26,734 bases of DNA, taken from assembly GCA_019419895.1 (NCBI GenBank), contig JAHZIE010000003.1, forward strand, positions 47,139 to 73,872, written 5' to 3'. Positions within the stretch are counted from its first letter, which is position 1. Every line of letters begins with the position of its first letter. Origin of the DNA: Clostridiales bacterium. Its GTDB lineage: Bacteria; Bacillota; Clostridia; Oscillospirales; Acutalibacteraceae. Below are positions 8,487 to 17,111 of the stretch, in pieces. Under the pieces are notes generated by a model. It saw only the letters and a program-made list of their open reading frames with translations, ran no database searches and had not been told where the DNA came from. Made by a program: the position numbers and the translations under genes.

Positions 8487-9545
8487 ATGCAACATAAGCT
8501 AGCAGTGATTGGATACGGTGGAATGGGAAGCTGGCATTGCCAAAATATCGCCAAAAAAGTTCACCAAATTGAGGTAAAGGGCGCTTGGGATGTCCGAAAA
8601 GAGGCAAGGGAAAAGGCCGCTGCGGACGGTTATTACGCATACTCCTCCCTGGAGGAGCTTCTTCATGATCAGGAGGTGGATATGGTTACCATAGCGGTTC
8701 CCAATAATTATCACAAGCCGCTGGTAATTGAATGCCTCAATGCGGGCAAGCATGTTGTATGTGAAAAGCCGGTGGCCATGAACTCCGGGGAACTGGAAGA
8801 GATGATCGCCGCCGCCCGGAAAACGGGTAGATTGTTTTCGGTGCACCAAAACCGCCGCTGGGACAGAGATTACCGCATTGTAAAGGAGATTCTCCGAAGC
8901 GGAGCCATTGGTTCTCCTTACTTTATTGAGAGCCGTGTTCAGGGCTCCCGCGGCGCTATGTATGGCTGGAGAAGCTATAAAGTCAATGGCGGAGGAATGG
9001 TACTGGACTGGGGGGTTCATCTAATAGACCAGATACTCGACATGATAGATTCCCCTGTTGTATCGGTGGACGCGCATCTGCAAAATATCTTTTCCGGGGA
9101 GGTTGATGACAATATCAAGCTGTTCCTTCGTTTTGAAAACGGTGTTTCAGCTCTTTTGGAAATGTCCACCAACTGTTTTGTCAACCTGCCGCGCTGGCAT
9201 GTCAGCTGTACCAACGGAACCGCCGTGGTAGAGGACTGGGCGTGCAATGGCCGGGTTGTCCAGCTGAGGGAGGATGCCGATCAGATGGCGTGGGAGGATG
9301 AGATCGTCTATACAGAGGCCGGGCCGACAAGAACCATGGCGCCGCGTCCAGCCTATACCACCAAGGAATCTCCTCTTCCCGAAATAGCAACGGATTGGTC
9401 GGAATATTATGGAAATCTGGTGGATGTGCTCGACCGGGGGGCGGACTTGATTGTCAAGCCGGAACAGTGCCTCCGTGTGATGAAGGTAATAGACGCTGTG
9501 TTTGAATCCCAGCGGCTCGGCCATGGCTTGAGCTGCAGAATATAA
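8487..9545 (+). CDS. Gfo/Idh/MocA-family NAD(P)-dependent sugar dehydrogenase
   Basis: 352-aa oxidoreductase. The Rossmann motif VIGYGGMG is at residues 7-14, the substrate-side Lys in VCEKPVAM (EKP at 93-95), and the active-site segment VLDWGVHLIDQ at about 172-182. The family oxidises or reduces ring hydroxyls of sugars, sugar acids or inositols. TGGAGGTC precedes the ATG at 8487; the ATG at 8474-8476 region overlaps that ribosome site, so the shorter form is preferred. First gene of the operon. Together with the ThuA-like and second MocA genes it points to oxidation of a glycoside, perhaps at C3. The exact substrate is unknown. Confidence 0.9.
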   Translation: MQHKLAVIGYGGMGSWHCQNIAKKVHQIEVKGAWDVRKEAREKAAADGYYAYSSLEELLHDQEVDMVTIAVPNNYHKPLVIECLNAGKHVVCEKPVAMNSGELEEMIAAARKTGRLFSVHQNRRWDRDYRIVKEILRSGAIGSPYFIESRVQGSRGAMYGWRSYKVNGGGMVLDWGVHLIDQILDMIDSPVVSVDAHLQNIFSGEVDDNIKLFLRFENGVSALLEMSTNCFVNLPRWHVSCTNGTAVVEDWACNGRVVQLREDADQMAWEDEIVYTEAGPTRTMAPRPAYTTKESPLPEIATDWSEYYGNLVDVLDRGADLIVKPEQCLRVMKVIDAVFESQRLGHGLSCRI

Positions 9546-9574
9546 TTTTAGATAGATAAAGGAGATATAGAATT

Positions 9575-10297
9575 ATGAAAAAGGCATTGATTTTTCAAGG
9601 CGGCTGGGACGGCCATGAGCCTCAATTGACCTCCAGGCGTTTTGCGGGGCTTTTGGAGAAACATGATTATCAATGTACAATCAGCGATTCGCTGGATGTG
9701 TTTGAGGACTTAGAGATGCTGATGGATCTCGACTTAATTGTCGCCTGCTGGACCGGAGGGGAAATCAAGAGAGAACAGGTGACCAATATCAGCAAGGCGG
9801 TTGGAGCAGGCGTTGGGCTTGCGGGATGCCATGGGGGAATGTGCGATTCCTTCCGTCAGGATACGGAATGGCAGTTTATGACAGGAGGACAATGGGTCAG
9901 CCATCCCGGCGGAGACGGTGTGGAATATACCGTCAATATCCGGAGAGGTTCCAGTCCTATAGTAGAAGGGCTGGAGGATTTTCCTGTTTGCAGCGAGCAT
10001 TATTATCTTCATGTAGATCCTGCCGTTGAGGTGCTTGCCACTACCCGTTTTCCACTGGTTTCCTATTATCATATTTCAAATAAACCGGTGGATATGCCGG
10101 TGGTATGGACAAAATACTGGGGCAACGGACGGGTATTCTATAATTCTCTGGGACATCACGACGACGTATTTGACAAGTCTCCCAATGCGCAGATCCTGAT
10201 GGAGCGGGGCATGCTTTGGGCCGGAGAGGGAAAACAATACGCAAAGGAACACGGCCTGACAACGGAACGTTTTGAAAATACAGCGAAGATGTATTAA
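9575..10297 (+). CDS. ThuA-like trehalose-utilisation domain protein
   Basis: 240-aa cytosolic protein with the ThuA/glutamine-amidotransferase-like fold: start KKALIFQGGWDGHEP, then VACWTGGEIKREQ, the conserved AGCHGGMCDSFR nucleophile-elbow-like segment (about 83-94), GGQWVSHPGGDG, and the C-terminal VVWTKYWGNGRVFYNSLGHH. In Sinorhizobium, ThuA works with the MocA-type dehydrogenase ThuB in trehalose use through 3-keto intermediates. It has an AAAGGAG site and is flanked by two MocA dehydrogenases, which supports a similar role on a keto-sugar. The chemistry of this family is not firmly settled. Confidence 0.88.
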   Translation: MKKALIFQGGWDGHEPQLTSRRFAGLLEKHDYQCTISDSLDVFEDLEMLMDLDLIVACWTGGEIKREQVTNISKAVGAGVGLAGCHGGMCDSFRQDTEWQFMTGGQWVSHPGGDGVEYTVNIRRGSSPIVEGLEDFPVCSEHYYLHVDPAVEVLATTRFPLVSYYHISNKPVDMPVVWTKYWGNGRVFYNSLGHHDDVFDKSPNAQILMERGMLWAGEGKQYAKEHGLTTERFENTAKMY

Positions 10298-10341
10298 CCG
10301 GGAAATAAAATACAGACAATATATTTCAGAAAGGCGTTGAA

Positions 10342-11466
10342 ATGAATATGGGAAATCTGGGAGGCAAAGTAAAGATAGGAATGGTGGGAGTCGGCGCAAT
10401 CAGCGGCATCTACCTGAAAAATATCACCTCGTGTTTTCAGGAAATTGAGCTGGTTGCCGTGTGTGATCTCGTTCGTGAAAGAGCGGAGAAGGCTCAGGAA
10501 GAATACAAGGTTCCTAAAATTTACGACAACATGTATGATTTGTTTGCAGATCAGGAAATTGAAATTGTATTGAACCTTACCCGGCCCTATGAGCATTTTG
10601 AAGTGACCAAAGCAGCTCTTCTCGCCGGTAAACATGTTTATTCAGAAAAACCTCTGGCGGCCACCCTGGAGGAGGGCAGGCAGCTGACGGAATTGGCGGA
10701 AGAAAAGGGGCTTCTTCTGGGAGGGGCACCGGATACCTTTATGGGGGCTGGAATTCAAACCTGCCGCAAGCTGATTGACGATGGATATATCGGCGATCCT
10801 ATCGGCGCTTCCGCGTTTATGATATGCCGCGGACATGAATCCTGGCATCCGGATCCTGCTTTTTATTATCAGCACGGGGGCGGTCCTATGTTGGATATGG
10901 GACCCTATTATGTAACTGCGCTGGTCAACCTTCTGGGAGGCGTCAGCAGTGTGATAGGGGTAACCAAGGCTTCCTATCCTCAGCGTGTCATCACCAGCCA
11001 GCCCCACTGCGGTGAAATTATCGATGTTCAGGTTCCCACTTATGTTACGGGCATTTTGAATTTTGACAGTGGAGCGACCGGGACTATTTTTACTACCTTC
11101 GATGTTTGTTATAAGGACAGTGCACGGCTTGAAATTTATGGCAGCCAAGGGACTCTTTTTGTTCCCGATCCGAATACCTTTGGCGGCCCCGTGAAGCTTT
11201 TGAGAAGAGAGGACAACGAGGTGAAGGAAATCCCTCTCTGCTTCGACTATGCCGAGAATTCCCGTGCCCTCGGACTGGCAGATATGGCAAAGTCCCTTCG
11301 TTCCGGTAGGAAATCCCGTACCAGCTGGCATCAAACTTATCATGTTTTGGAAATTATGCAGAGCTTTGAAAAGAGCAGCAATTCAGGGGCGGCGGTCCCA
11401 ATCCAATCTAAGTATGTCCGTTCAGAACCGATGAAACATAATCCGATTCACGGAATTTTAGATTAA
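10342..11466 (+). CDS. Second Gfo/Idh/MocA-family dehydrogenase
   Basis: 374-aa NAD(P)-dependent oxidoreductase, clearly a different subfamily from the gene at 8487. Nucleotide motif GMVGVGAISG is at residues 13-22, YSEKPLAA with EKP at 102-104, and the active-site stretch GGGPMLDMGPYYVTAL has Tyr-Tyr where the first enzyme has a His (WGVHLID). AAAGGCG lies 6 bases before the ATG at 10342, 44 bases after the ThuA-like gene. Two dissimilar dehydrogenases in one operon suggest sequential redox steps, for example oxidation of the glycoside and later reduction of the released keto-sugar. The different active-site residues support different substrates. Confidence 0.9.
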   Translation: MNMGNLGGKVKIGMVGVGAISGIYLKNITSCFQEIELVAVCDLVRERAEKAQEEYKVPKIYDNMYDLFADQEIEIVLNLTRPYEHFEVTKAALLAGKHVYSEKPLAATLEEGRQLTELAEEKGLLLGGAPDTFMGAGIQTCRKLIDDGYIGDPIGASAFMICRGHESWHPDPAFYYQHGGGPMLDMGPYYVTALVNLLGGVSSVIGVTKASYPQRVITSQPHCGEIIDVQVPTYVTGILNFDSGATGTIFTTFDVCYKDSARLEIYGSQGTLFVPDPNTFGGPVKLLRREDNEVKEIPLCFDYAENSRALGLADMAKSLRSGRKSRTSWHQTYHVLEIMQSFEKSSNSGAAVPIQSKYVRSEPMKHNPIHGILD

Positions 11467-11578
11467 GGCATTACGGCGCGCTGTTTCGGTTTGATAGTCC
11501 AAGATATAATTAAATTGCGGAAAAACAGTTTTCTGTCTTAAAAATCCTGCTGCCGCAATGAAGAAAGAAGGACTGGTT

Positions 11579-13174
11579 ATGAAAGAGAAGAAACCTTTTG
11601 GCATTATATTCAATGAGGATCCTACCCATTTTATCTATACCTGGCACGCTTTGAATATTCCTGTGTATCTCACGGAAGTGCAGCGATTTATCGATCAATA
11701 TGAAGGGACACAGGTAACCGATTTCTCCTTTTGCCTCAATGGCTCTTTGTCCTATGTTCCATCCAAGGTGATGGAAACCTGTTTTGACAAATACCTTCAA
11801 AAAGAGGAAAACGGGGTGCCGGTGGATTATTCCAACAGCTCTCACCGGCTGGCCTATGATGTTGTGATAAATCAGGGAATTGATATGCATAAGGTGTGGA
11901 TTGATCGGTGCCGTGAGATGGGGATCCGGCCGTGGCTGTCCTTCCGGCTGAACGACTGCCATGACAATCAGGATCGTACCGCCCTGACGCTTTCCAATTT
12001 TTCTCACAATGCTGAAAAAAACGGCCTGACCCGTATCCGTCACCGACAGCCGGAAGATTACCATGACCGATGCCTGGATTTCAAAAAGGAGGAGGTCCGC
12101 CGCCTTCTTCTGGCCTACATTGAGGAGCAGGTGAACAGGTATGACGCGGACGGCGTGGAGCTGGACTGGATGAGGGAGATGTTCTGCTTTGTGCCGGGAG
12201 AGGAGGAGCAGGGCAGGGAAATCCTGAACGAATTTACCAGGCAGGTGAGAAGGATATTGGACGCGGCGGAAAAGAAGTGGGGGCATGAAATCAGAATCAT
12301 GGCCCGCCTTCCCCGGGATCCGGTGCAGGCCTATCAGGATGGCTTTGACTATTATACCTGGGTAAGGGAGCATCTGGTGGATGTGCTGGTGATCACACCC
12401 CGTTGGGGAACCTGTGACAATCAGATGCCCCTGGAGGTGTGGAGAAAGATACTGGATCAGTTGAACGTAGCAGCGGGCAACTCTCCGGAGACGGAAGTAC
12501 AGCTTGCGGGAGGAATGGAGATTCTTTCCCGCAGCCGCCAGAAAGCGCCTTTGCTGTATACCCATTTAGAAGCGGCGCAGGCCAACGCCGCCCAGTTCTG
12601 GGGGATGGGGGCGGATAAAGTCTATTTATTCAATTATATGGATTTGCAGGATCCGCCTCATGTGGAGGACTACACCTTCGGCCGCCCTTACGATATAGGA
12701 GACAATTACCCAGAACTGTTGAACACGGTTGGAGCGCCGGAGACATGTTTGGGTGTGAGACGTGACCATATGCTGACTTATCAGGATGTTGGGTTGCCGT
12801 GGCAGACGCTGGAACGACCCCTTCCGGCGAAGCTTGAATTGGAAGCCCGTCCCGGGGAGTACAGCCGCAGGAAATTTTTCTGCCTTCCTACAGGGAAAAT
12901 CCCGGAGGGGAGCAGGGTGACTCTGCTGCTGGGAATTTCCGGCGGTACGGAGGAGAATCTGGAGGCTTATGTAAACAGCTGTCCCTGCAGGTATGAGGGG
13001 AGAGGTCAGATTGCTCAGCCTTATACCAGTTCGCCGATTTATGCCTTTTCAGTGCCCGCTCCGGAAGGAGGCTATCCTCTTGCCCAAATCGTAGAGCTGG
13101 GGGCGAAGGGAGGCCCGGTAACGGTGGATTATGTGGAAATCCGCGTGGAACCGGAAGAGAAAATAAGACAATAA
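11579..13174 (+). CDS. Cytosolic glycosidase-like TIM-barrel protein
   Basis: 531-aa protein with no signal peptide. The N-terminal about 370 residues look like a TIM barrel of the glycoside-hydrolase-like group, with strand motifs GIRPWLSFRLNDCHDN, YDADGVELDWMREMF (candidate Asp and Glu at the end of strand 4), IRIMARLPRDP, DVLVITPRWG, and ADKVYLFNYMD. The C-terminal about 130 residues look like a beta-sandwich. The frame opens at 11558 but AAGAAGGAC precedes the ATG at 11579. Cytosolic location beside keto-sugar-type dehydrogenases suggests cleavage of an imported, possibly oxidised, glycoside. The family is only broadly recognised; catalysis is inferred. Confidence 0.75.
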   Translation: MKEKKPFGIIFNEDPTHFIYTWHALNIPVYLTEVQRFIDQYEGTQVTDFSFCLNGSLSYVPSKVMETCFDKYLQKEENGVPVDYSNSSHRLAYDVVINQGIDMHKVWIDRCREMGIRPWLSFRLNDCHDNQDRTALTLSNFSHNAEKNGLTRIRHRQPEDYHDRCLDFKKEEVRRLLLAYIEEQVNRYDADGVELDWMREMFCFVPGEEEQGREILNEFTRQVRRILDAAEKKWGHEIRIMARLPRDPVQAYQDGFDYYTWVREHLVDVLVITPRWGTCDNQMPLEVWRKILDQLNVAAGNSPETEVQLAGGMEILSRSRQKAPLLYTHLEAAQANAAQFWGMGADKVYLFNYMDLQDPPHVEDYTFGRPYDIGDNYPELLNTVGAPETCLGVRRDHMLTYQDVGLPWQTLERPLPAKLELEARPGEYSRRKFFCLPTGKIPEGSRVTLLLGISGGTEENLEAYVNSCPCRYEGRGQIAQPYTSSPIYAFSVPAPEGGYPLAQIVELGAKGGPVTVDYVEIRVEPEEKIRQ

Positions 13175-13234
13175 GAAAATCTTTCCTATACTGAATCATA
13201 AGTTCTAATTAATAAAAGGATGGTGAATTCATTT

Positions 13235-14965
13235 ATGAAAAAAAATTTTTTGCGTTTTATTGCTATGGGAATGGCGGTCAGCTTGGTTTTGGCGGCTCTT
13301 ACCGGATGCCAGAAAGGAGACACGGCCTCTTCATCAGAAGAATCTGGCTCTGGAACAAGTCAAAATGGTGAAGAACCGGCTTCTAATGAAATTGTGACAA
13401 TAGAATTTTATGGATTTAATCAAAATCCAAGCCATACTTTTTTTCAATGGCAGCAAGATTATTTTGCGGAAAAGATAAATGTCAATGTTGATATTATACC
13501 GGGAGATAATGAAAAACTGCAGACAATGCTGTCATCCGGCGATCTTCCTGATATGGGAATGTATGCTGTAAATGGTTCACTTTCCCAGGCGATCAAGGGA
13601 GGCCATTTAATGGATTTGACTTCTTATGAGGATCAAATCCCCAATTATACGGAGAAGTGGCCGGAATCTGTCCAATATTCCAAGGAGTACCAGAGCGATG
13701 GTACCGGAAAGCTGTACGGTTTGATTACTCAGTTGGGAGATTATAATGCGTTTGCCATGGATACGGGAACCTATGCGATGAATGTTCGCTGGGATATTTA
13801 TGAAAAAGCCGGCAGGCCCAAAGTTACTGATATGTACAGCTTTTTGGATGCGGCTGTTCAGATGAAAGAGGTTTATCCAAAAACAGAAGACGGTCTGGAA
13901 ACCTATATGATAGGTTTATTTCCTGACAACGGAGCCCTTCTTATCTCCCCAACAACCAAATATCTGGAGGTCAATGGAATCGCGAGGATTAATCAGACAA
14001 CGGTTTATGATGTTGTAAATGATAAGCCGGAATATATTTTTGAAAAAGGCGGCAGTTATTATCAAGCTTTGAAATGGCTTGCAACCGCCAATCAGATGGG
14101 GCTGCTTGATCCAGATTCCATGACTCAAAACTATGATATGTCACAGGCTAAGATCAAAGAAAGCGAGCAATATTATACCTGTATGGTAGGAAATTATTGC
14201 GACGGGTACAATACTTCTGAAAAAGTGAATGGCGAGAATCCAAAAGGATTTCTTCCGCTGATTTGGGAAGGACTGCACCCGGTAGTCTATAAGGATACTA
14301 AAATTGGAGAAAATCCTTATGCTATCAGTGCAAAGACCGATAAGTTGGATGCCTGTTTAAAATTTGCCAATCTGATATATGACGAGGATGCCGTTATGAA
14401 CATGCAGGGTGGTCCTCAGGGAGAATTATGGGATATTATTGACGGTAAATATGTCCTGACAGATGAAGCTGAAACATTTAGGATGACCGGTGTCCATAAA
14501 TTTGGAACGGGGGAAGAGGCTTCAGATTGGTGGGGTTATTGGGGACTGCAGGCGTCCAGCTGTCATTCCAAATATCCGAATGCGACCTTCCGTATTACGG
14601 ATTCTATCGCATGGGCGGATAAAAAAATTGAAAACAGCAAAATTCACGATATGTATGAGGAATATTACGGAGAACGCCGTCCTATTGAGGTATGGAAGAA
14701 ATATGATGCCCTTTGTTATCAACCGGGATGGAAAAAACTGATTGAAACTATGCCGTCTGAGCTTGAGGATATTCAAAACAATGCGAAAGGTATTATTGAA
14801 CCTCTGCAGTGGCAGGCTATTATGACAACCCAAAATGATAATGAATTTGATGAGCTGTTTGATGAGATTATGAAGCAGGCCGAGGAGTTGAATGTAAAAT
14901 CGGTTTACGATTGGACCGCGGACCAAATTGTCAAAGCAAAGCAAGCGTTTAAAAACTTCGAATAG
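13235..14965 (+). CDS. LplA-like extracellular solute-binding lipoprotein
   Basis: 576-aa sugar ABC-transporter binding lipoprotein, anchored outside the membrane. The signal peptide MKKNFLRFIAMGMAVSLVL is followed by lipobox LTGC with the lipidated Cys at 25, a Ser/Glu-rich linker (about 28-55), and the binding domain starting VTIEFYGFNQNPSH. Features such as GDNEKLQTMLSSGDLPDM are typical of the long LplA/LipO group that pairs with LplB/LplC-type permeases. The start at 13235 fits the signal peptide; the ATG at 13220 would add five residues. No permease or ATPase gene follows before the terminator, so it must share a transporter from elsewhere or be left over from a deletion. Confidence 0.92.
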   Translation: MKKNFLRFIAMGMAVSLVLAALTGCQKGDTASSSEESGSGTSQNGEEPASNEIVTIEFYGFNQNPSHTFFQWQQDYFAEKINVNVDIIPGDNEKLQTMLSSGDLPDMGMYAVNGSLSQAIKGGHLMDLTSYEDQIPNYTEKWPESVQYSKEYQSDGTGKLYGLITQLGDYNAFAMDTGTYAMNVRWDIYEKAGRPKVTDMYSFLDAAVQMKEVYPKTEDGLETYMIGLFPDNGALLISPTTKYLEVNGIARINQTTVYDVVNDKPEYIFEKGGSYYQALKWLATANQMGLLDPDSMTQNYDMSQAKIKESEQYYTCMVGNYCDGYNTSEKVNGENPKGFLPLIWEGLHPVVYKDTKIGENPYAISAKTDKLDACLKFANLIYDEDAVMNMQGGPQGELWDIIDGKYVLTDEAETFRMTGVHKFGTGEEASDWWGYWGLQASSCHSKYPNATFRITDSIAWADKKIENSKIHDMYEEYYGERRPIEVWKKYDALCYQPGWKKLIETMPSELEDIQNNAKGIIEPLQWQAIMTTQNDNEFDELFDEIMKQAEELNVKSVYDWTADQIVKAKQAFKNFE

Positions 14966-14981
14966 TTTCTTCTTCCTCCAG

Positions 14982-15025
14982 ACGCAGTGTGAAAACCAGC
15001 GGTTTTCATACTGCGTTTTTCTTGC
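14982..15025 (+). terminator. Terminator of the sugar operon
   Basis: A 16-bp stem with one G-U pair, ACGCAGTGTGAAAACC / GGTTTTCATACTGCGT, with loop AGC and tail TTTTTCTT, starts 17 bases after the lipoprotein stop. A classic intrinsic terminator. Confidence 0.88.
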
Positions 15026-15321
15026 CTTATTCTTTTGGTACGGTTCCTGTGGGGGAGAGTATTAAGGGGTCTTGCTGCCTGAACAGGTGAAAGCTATTGT
15101 ATTATTGTTTCATTGATTAAAAAATTGCCGCGGCGGTGTAAGGATGACGCGGCCCTAAGAGGAAAGAGCCCTAACGGTTATTTCCAAATGGAGAAGGAGT
15201 ATTACTTTCAGGCGGTGCTGCGCGGCGCAGGTTCTTTGATGAAAATTTGTGGTGAACCATTGACATAAGGTGTTAAAAAGGAGGCCAAATTTGGATTGAC
15301 AGGAAGCGGGATGGAAGATAT
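15026..15321. other. Gene-free stretch
   Basis: No supported gene. There is a short GCCGCG/CGCGGC hairpin (15127-15153) and a 26-codon frame from 15188 without convincing signals. Loss of permease genes that would normally follow a sugar-binding lipoprotein could have happened here, but no permease remnant was recognised. Confidence 0.5.
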
Positions 15322-15440
15322 AATAAAACTTATTAAATCGTTCGACTGTATGGGCTGGATGACAGGCCGCTGGAGAAAAGGCATTTGTTTGCTTTCAGCT
15401 TTAATGCCGTCTATTTTCGTTATGATGAATGGAATAGCTT
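15322..15440 (-). repeat. Right copy of the 119-bp inverted repeat
   Basis: Mirror image of 7417-7535 (110 of 119 positions identical by hand alignment, no gaps). The plus-strand frame from 15296 and the minus-strand receiver-like frame both run through it, but the minus frame has a stop directly upstream and all nine differences from the left copy are non-synonymous in it. Together the copies bracket the AraC-to-lipoprotein block, inverted to each other. Confidence 0.75.
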
Positions 15441-15470
15441 ACTTTTTCGTTCATGATTTTACGCATAAAA

Positions 15471-15500
15471 AAGAGGCATTCCCATGCCGGAATGTCTCTT
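15471..15500 (-). terminator. Terminator-like hairpin reading leftward
   Basis: AAGAGGCATTCC / GGAATGTCTCTT (12-bp stem with one mismatch, 6-nt loop). On the minus strand it is followed by a run of seven T, on the plus strand by GATTACAC, so it would stop leftward transcription. No minus-strand gene to its right uses it, which makes it an orphan signal beside the right repeat. Confidence 0.55.
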
Positions 15501-15595
15501 GATTACACTATAATTATATAAAATTAAGATGAATGAAAAGGCAAAATTTTGAAGATTCCGTTGAAGTATCTTCTGAAAGGTGGAGAAATTGTTGG

Positions 15596-16414
15596 ATGAA
15601 ACAACAAATTGATCTGGATGGTTTGAAGAAGATTGAATTATCCATATTAAAAAATTTTCATAGCTTTTGTGAGAAAAACGGCCTTTGTTATATGTTGGCG
15701 TATGGCACCCTGCTGGGAGCTGTAAGACACAAAGGGTTTATTCCATGGGATGACGATATTGATGTTATGATGCCGCGGCCGGATTATGAAAAGTTTATAG
15801 ATTTGACCTCTGATGGCTTTTCAGAACACTTGCTTACCTTATCCCATAGAAACGACAAGTATTATGCATATCCTTTCGCTAAGGTGATAGACACCCGTAC
15901 AGTATTGACAGAATCCTTGATTTCATCCAAGGATCAGCTCGGCGTTTATATCGACATTTTTCCAATTGATGGACTGCCGGAAAAAGAAGATCCGGTTTAC
16001 GAGAATTATTGCCGCCGCGCTGAAAACAATTGGCTGAAAACGCAAATGGCCTCTATGAAACTGCAAAAAGGGAAAAATCTGCTTCGCACCATTGTCAAAT
16101 ATATGACTGTACCGATCGCTAAATTGATTGGACCCAGATATTTTGTTAGAAAGCAGACTGCCCATATTATGCGGTATCCTTATGAAAAAAGTAAGAGAGC
16201 GTATATTTCATCCTTATGTGAGTTTGACAATACAGCGTTTGAAAAAGGCGTTTATGAAAAACGTATTCTGCTTCCCTTTGAAAATGAGGAATTTTATGTT
16301 CCGGCGGAATATGACAGATTGTTGTCCGGTTTATATGGGAATTATATGGAGTTTCCTCCTGAATCGGAGCGGGTTCCGTGCCATACCTTTGATGCTTATT
16401 ACAAAGATGAATAG
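15596..16414 (+). CDS. LicD-family phosphotransferase
   Basis: 272-aa member of the LicD/nucleotidyltransferase-fold family, which adds phosphocholine or related phospho-groups to cell-surface glycans such as teichoic acids or capsules. Residues 37-56 carry the family signature GTLLGAVRHKGFIPWDDDID, with the metal-binding Asp cluster at 52-54. The start at 15596 gives the usual family N-terminus and follows AGGTGGAG; the ATG at 15533 would add 21 unusual residues with a poor ribosome site. It stands alone between two terminators, so its acceptor glycan and donor are not indicated by neighbours. Confidence 0.9.
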   Translation: MKQQIDLDGLKKIELSILKNFHSFCEKNGLCYMLAYGTLLGAVRHKGFIPWDDDIDVMMPRPDYEKFIDLTSDGFSEHLLTLSHRNDKYYAYPFAKVIDTRTVLTESLISSKDQLGVYIDIFPIDGLPEKEDPVYENYCRRAENNWLKTQMASMKLQKGKNLLRTIVKYMTVPIAKLIGPRYFVRKQTAHIMRYPYEKSKRAYISSLCEFDNTAFEKGVYEKRILLPFENEEFYVPAEYDRLLSGLYGNYMEFPPESERVPCHTFDAYYKDE

Positions 16415-16425
16415 TTTTAATTACA

Positions 16426-16463
16426 AATAACGTACTGGGAAGAATCCCAGTACGTTATTTTTT
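16426..16463 (+). terminator. Terminator after licD-like gene
   Basis: A perfect 15-bp stem AATAACGTACTGGGA / TCCCAGTACGTTATT with loop AGAA and T-tract, 12 bases after the stop. The A-run on the other side makes it bidirectional. Confidence 0.93.
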
Positions 16464-16672
16464 GTCCGTTCAGAATCAGGGAGTCTCTGGCTAAACTTAT
16501 AGATTATATTTTCACATCTATGGCGGACTTGATAGCCCCGATTCAGAATATGTACGGCGTAGCTTTCATAGATGGTAGAAAAATAATTCAATGCTGAGGG
16601 CAGTTGACAAAAAACAGAATGTATTTTCCTGTCTGTTTTATTGGACAGAAAAATAAAAACAAAAGAAAAATA

Positions 16673-16701
16673 TTGACATTAGAATAAAAGTTCCATATAA
16701 T
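16673..16701 (+). promoter_or_regulatory. Consensus sigma-A promoter in an otherwise decayed region
   Basis: Perfect TTGACA (16673-16678), 17-base spacer, perfect TATAAT (16696-16701). Transcription would start near 16708 and run through an approximately 210-nt leader to the small membrane protein at 16920. Nothing else is seen in 16464-16919. Such a strong promoter in front of a 63-codon gene implies an abundant small transcript. Confidence 0.85.
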
Positions 16702-16919
16702 TAAAATATAAAGAACATTTTTTCTGAATTCAAAAGTATTATTCTTCAAATTTTTTACTTTTTACGGCTTAATGTCAATAACAATAGACTGAAAAAGAAA
16801 TACTGTAATAATTTTTATTGTCGTGAAGGAGTAGTATCCTTTTTAATCGGAAAAAATGTTCTTATTCCGCCACGGCTCAGAAAATGAATTTTAGGTGGAT
16901 AAAAAGGGAGGATGCCATT

Positions 16920-17111
16920 ATGGGAAAGATGATATTTTTGATTCTTGTGGGACTGATTTTTCTAGAACTTTTTATTACTTATATGGTGGAACGAATGGAA
17001 CGTAAGAAAAAAAGCATAAAAAACGTGAAAACAAAAAAGAAATCAATGCTCTCTCAACAACCAACCGCTTTTTACCAGGAAAAAAATACTGTTCTGCGTA
17101 AGAGCGCTTAA
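16920..17111 (+). CDS. Small single-pass membrane protein with basic tail
   Basis: 63-aa peptide: one hydrophobic helix (IFLILVGLIFLELFITYMV, residues 5-23) followed by a Lys/Arg-rich tail (ERMERKKKSIKNVKTKKK). AAGGGAGG lies 8 bases before the ATG at 16920. It is served by the consensus promoter at 16673 and ends inside a structured terminator. No family recognised. The layout (strong promoter, long leader, tiny hydrophobic-basic peptide, structured 3' end) resembles type I toxin genes, but no antisense RNA was identified. Confidence 0.55.
   Translation: MGKMIFLILVGLIFLELFITYMVERMERKKKSIKNVKTKKKSMLSQQPTAFYQEKNTVLRKSA

Noticed and set aside
11510..12565. 351-codon minus-strand frame opposite the glycosidase-like gene
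   Set aside because: Entirely inside a well-supported plus-strand gene; the translation has no coherent domain and arises from codon bias.
15296..15502. 68-codon plus-strand frame across the right repeat
   Set aside because: The equivalent frame in the left copy starts differently and diverges outside the repeat; no ribosome site and no sign of selection.
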